Position numbers and translations under genes: made by a program
The notes under the pieces: model-generated
The model's input: only the letters and a program-made list of their open reading frames with translations
Told to the model about the DNA's origin: nothing
Database searches by the model: none
Shown here: positions 42,884-45,227 of the stretch, piece after piece
Layout: every line of letters begins with the position of its first letter
How positions within the stretch are numbered: the first letter of the stretch is position 1
Assembly: GCA_020832735.1 (NCBI GenBank)
Contig: JAFIEB010000020.1
Location: forward strand, 1-45,227
DNA length: 45,227 bases
Origin: Oceanicaulis sp.
GTDB lineage: Bacteria; Pseudomonadota; Alphaproteobacteria; Caulobacterales; Maricaulaceae
Direction: 5' to 3'

Positions 42884-43869
42884 ACCGCGCCCCTCTCGCG
42901 CTGACTCTGGGCGATCCGGATGGGATCGGTCCGGAGATCGCGCTGAAAGCCTGGCGCGCCCTGCGCGACGAAGGTCCTGTTTTCGCCCTCGCCGCCGATC
43001 CGCTCCACGCCATGGCCGCAGCCCAGGCGCTGGAACTGCCCCGCCCGGAAGCCGTCGCATCTTGGGGCGAGGTTGCTGCGGTCTTTCCTGACGCCCTTCC
43101 CGTAATCCCCCTGCCCGCTGCGCAAGGCGCAAAGGCTGCGCTGGCCTCCATTGAGGCCGGCGTCGAGGCCGTGCTGGCCGGTGAGGCGGGCGCCCTGGTG
43201 ACCAATCCGGTGTCCAAGGCGCGTCTCTACCAGGCCGGCTTCGCGTTTCCCGGCCATACCGAATATCTCGCCCATCTCACCGCCCGCGCGCCCGCGCCGG
43301 GCTTGCGCGGACCGGTGATGATGCTGGCCGGCGGCGGATTGCGCTGCGCGCTGGCGACCATTCACCAGCCCCTGCGCGAGGCGATCGCATCGCTGACGCC
43401 CGGCCTGATCGCGCACACGGCGCGGGTGACGGCCGAAGCCTTGGCGCGCGACTTCGCCATCGCCCGTCCGCGCCTGGCGGTGGCGGGGCTGAACCCCCAC
43501 GCCGGCGAAGGCGGGGCGCTGGGCCGCGAGGAGATCGACATCCTCGCCCCCGCCCTTAAGCAGCTGCGCGCAGACGGCATCGACATCGCCGGGCCGCTGG
43601 CGCCCGACACCATGTTCCACGCCGAGGCGCGCGCCGGGTATGACGCGGCGGTGTGCCTCTATCACGATCAAGGGCTGATCCCGGTCAAGACGCTGGATTT
43701 CCATGGCGGGGTGAATGTCACGCTCGGCCTGCCCATCATCCGAACCAGCCCCGATCACGGCACTGCGTTTGATATTGCGGGCAAGGGCGTTGCGCGCGCC
43801 GACAGCCTGATCGCCGCCCTGCGGCTGGCGGGCGAGATGGCGGTCTGCAGGCGGGAGGCGCTGCGGTGA
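42880..43869 (+). CDS. pdxA: 4-hydroxythreonine-4-phosphate dehydrogenase
   Basis: A 329-residue enzyme of de novo vitamin B6 synthesis. It oxidises 4-hydroxythreonine-4-phosphate with NAD+. Signs: LTLGDPDGIGPEIALKAW at the N-terminus, TNPVSKARLYQAGFAFPGHTEY, GLNPHAGEGGALG, and YHDQGLIPVKTL with metal-binding His. GTG start, overlapping surA's stop. With rsmA next it keeps the standard surA-pdxA-rsmA order. Confidence 0.95.
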   Translation: MNRAPLALTLGDPDGIGPEIALKAWRALRDEGPVFALAADPLHAMAAAQALELPRPEAVASWGEVAAVFPDALPVIPLPAAQGAKAALASIEAGVEAVLAGEAGALVTNPVSKARLYQAGFAFPGHTEYLAHLTARAPAPGLRGPVMMLAGGGLRCALATIHQPLREAIASLTPGLIAHTARVTAEALARDFAIARPRLAVAGLNPHAGEGGALGREEIDILAPALKQLRADGIDIAGPLAPDTMFHAEARAGYDAAVCLYHDQGLIPVKTLDFHGGVNVTLGLPIIRTSPDHGTAFDIAGKGVARADSLIAALRLAGEMAVCRREALR

Positions 43870-44720
43870 GCCTGGAGGCCCTGCCCCCCTTGCGAGACGT
43901 GATCGCGCGCCATGGCCTGGGCGCGGACAAGCGCTTCGGCCAGCATTACCTGCTCGACCTCAACCTGACCGCCAAGATCGCCCGGCTGTGCGGCGATATG
44001 AGCGGGCATGACGTGATCGAGGTGGGGCCGGGGCCAGGCGGACTGACGCGCGCCCTGCTGGGCGCCGGGGCCCGGCGCCTGACCGTGATCGAGAAGGACG
44101 CCCGCTTCCTGCCCGCGCTGGACGAGATATCCCGGGCCGCGCCCGGACGCCTTGACGTGGTGCAGGCCGACGCCCTGAAGGCGGACGAGGCCGGACTGGT
44201 CCAGGCGCCGGCCATCCTCGCCTCCAACCTGCCCTATAATGTCGGCACCGCGCTTCTGATCAAATGGCTGGAGGCGTCTCCGCTGTGGTGGAGCCGGCTG
44301 GTGCTGATGTTCCAGAAGGAAGTCGCCGAGCGCGTGGTGGCGGCGCCGGGAGAAGAGTCATATGGCCGGCTCGCCATCCTCACCGCCGCCGTGGCGCGCG
44401 CCCGCTACGCCTTCACCGTCCCGGCGCGCGCCTTCACCCCGCCGCCCAAGGTAGACAGCGCCGTGGTGGTGATCGAGCCGCGCGTGCAAGACGAGCGCTT
44501 TGAGGATCTCGAAGCGCTGCGCATCATCACCGAGAGCGCCTTCGGGCAAAGGCGCAAGACCTTGCGCCGCTCGCTGGCCCAGGCTGCATCGCGCACGCCG
44601 CAATCGAGCGAGGCCTTGCTGGAGACAGCCGGTATTGATCCGGCCTTGCGCGCCGAGACCATTGATCCGGATGGATTTTTCCGCCTCGCAGCCGCATGGC
44701 GCTCGGCCCGGGACGCATGA
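43866..44720 (+). CDS. rsmA: 16S rRNA dimethyladenosine transferase
   Basis: A 284-residue methyltransferase (KsgA) that dimethylates two adjacent adenines at the 3' end of 16S rRNA. The SAM site EVGPGPGGLTRALL, the N-terminal FGQHYLLDLN and the catalytic motif SNLPYNVG are intact, as is PPPKVDSAVV. GTG start overlapping pdxA's stop (GTGA). Full length. Confidence 0.97.
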   Translation: MSLEALPPLRDVIARHGLGADKRFGQHYLLDLNLTAKIARLCGDMSGHDVIEVGPGPGGLTRALLGAGARRLTVIEKDARFLPALDEISRAAPGRLDVVQADALKADEAGLVQAPAILASNLPYNVGTALLIKWLEASPLWWSRLVLMFQKEVAERVVAAPGEESYGRLAILTAAVARARYAFTVPARAFTPPPKVDSAVVVIEPRVQDERFEDLEALRIITESAFGQRRKTLRRSLAQAASRTPQSSEALLETAGIDPALRAETIDPDGFFRLAAAWRSARDA

Positions 44721-44787
44721 CGGGAGACGCGGAGCATCGGCGAATCGCTTGCGTCCGGTTTATAGTGGCCGGGCTAAGCGAGGGATA

Positions 44788-45227
44788 ATGGCGCGCTCCG
44801 ATACGGTATATGTCTGCCAGTCCTGCGGGGCGGTGCACGCCAAATGGGCCGGGCGCTGCGACGCCTGCGGCGCGTGGAACTCGCTGGTTGAGGAAGCCGG
44901 CGCCAGCGCGCCCCTGGGCTCCGGCGCCGCGCGACCCTCCCCCGCCCGCTCCAGCCGGCGCTCGCGCCTGGAGCTGGTCGATCTGGGCAGCGAGTCGCCC
45001 GATCCGCCCCGCCTCGTCACCGGCATCGCCGAACTGGACCGGGTCGCCGGCGGCGGGCTGGTGCCCGGCTCGGCGATCCTGGTGGGCGGCGATCCGGGGA
45101 TCGGCAAATCCACACTCCTCTTGCAGGCTGCCGCGCGCCTGGCCGCGTCCGGCGCGTCTGCGGTCTATGTCTCCGGCGAGGAAGCGTCCGCCCAGGTGCG
45201 CCGCCGCGCACGGCGCCTGGGCCTGGC
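44788..45227 (+). CDS. radA: DNA repair protein RadA (partial, runs off the window)
   Basis: The first 146 codons of RadA, a RecA-like branch-migration ATPase. A four-Cys zinc finger (CQSCG with CDACG) lies at residues 10-30, then a spacer rich in Ala/Ser/Arg, then the Walker A GGDPGIGKSTLL near residue 105. The window ends inside the ATPase domain. The ATG follows GAGGGATA and is 67 bases after rsmA. Confidence 0.95.
   Translation, partial: MARSDTVYVCQSCGAVHAKWAGRCDACGAWNSLVEEAGASAPLGSGAARPSPARSSRRSRLELVDLGSESPDPPRLVTGIAELDRVAGGGLVPGSAILVGGDPGIGKSTLLLQAAARLAASGASAVYVSGEEASAQVRRRARRLGL

Overview
The window is gene-dense, high-GC chromosomal DNA of an alphaproteobacterium, most likely a marine stalked or budding bacterium of the Maricaulis/Oceanicaulis/Hyphomonas type. 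Evidence: many ATGA/GTGA start-stop overlaps, the lptF-lptG-surA-pdxA-rsmA order with pepA-holC divergent to it, a CC0125/CC1285-like lipoprotein, a TonB-dependent receptor, a metal-type KdsA and a likely leaderless transcript. The placement is inferred from gene content; there is no rRNA here. No phage, insertion sequence or CRISPR array was seen.

Layout. 1-700: two tRNA genes on the minus strand (initiator Met, Lys), each with a recognisable promoter. 755-7585: housekeeping genes (lipoprotein, threonine synthase, a MurD2-like Mur ligase, a DUF1499 membrane protein, pdxH, a J-domain protein, aroC). 7633-19084: an accessory catabolic/uptake island: TonB receptor, DUF1838 protein, HutC-type GntR regulator and CoA-transferase on the minus strand; two MmgE/PrpD enzymes, a PaaK-like CoA ligase and an amidase on the plus strand. 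19083-25409: an iodotyrosine-deiodinase-like flavoprotein, a low-GC secreted protein, a threonine dehydrogenase lacking its structural-zinc cysteines, three small membrane proteins, a lipoprotein, a YjbR-type protein and MeaB. 25422-30841: a hydrolase/membrane-protein operon built around a fused relic of tdh and kbl, then kbl, hldE and kdsA. 30975-36674: photolyase, FAD oxidoreductase, DUF1365, Cfa-like methyltransferase and a crotonase, behind a promoter that resembles the RpoE/ChrR (singlet-oxygen) type. 36871-45227: I78 inhibitor, holC and pepA on minus; lptF, lptG, surA, pdxA, rsmA and the start of radA on plus.

The best candidate for an undescribed system is the 7.7-19.1 kb island. Its outer-membrane receptor and its periplasmic DUF1838 protein are each preceded by the same palindromic core, TGGTATATCA, and a HutC-family regulator is encoded between them and the catabolic genes. 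The enzymes could release an acid from an amide, activate it with CoA, move CoA between acids and process a carboxylic acid with paired MmgE/PrpD enzymes. The substrate cannot be told from the sequence.

A second notable structure is a 150-bp relic at 26270-26419 that joins the start of a second tdh to the end of a second kbl. It lies between the intact kbl and tdh, as expected if a kbl-tdh pair was once duplicated in tandem and then partly deleted.
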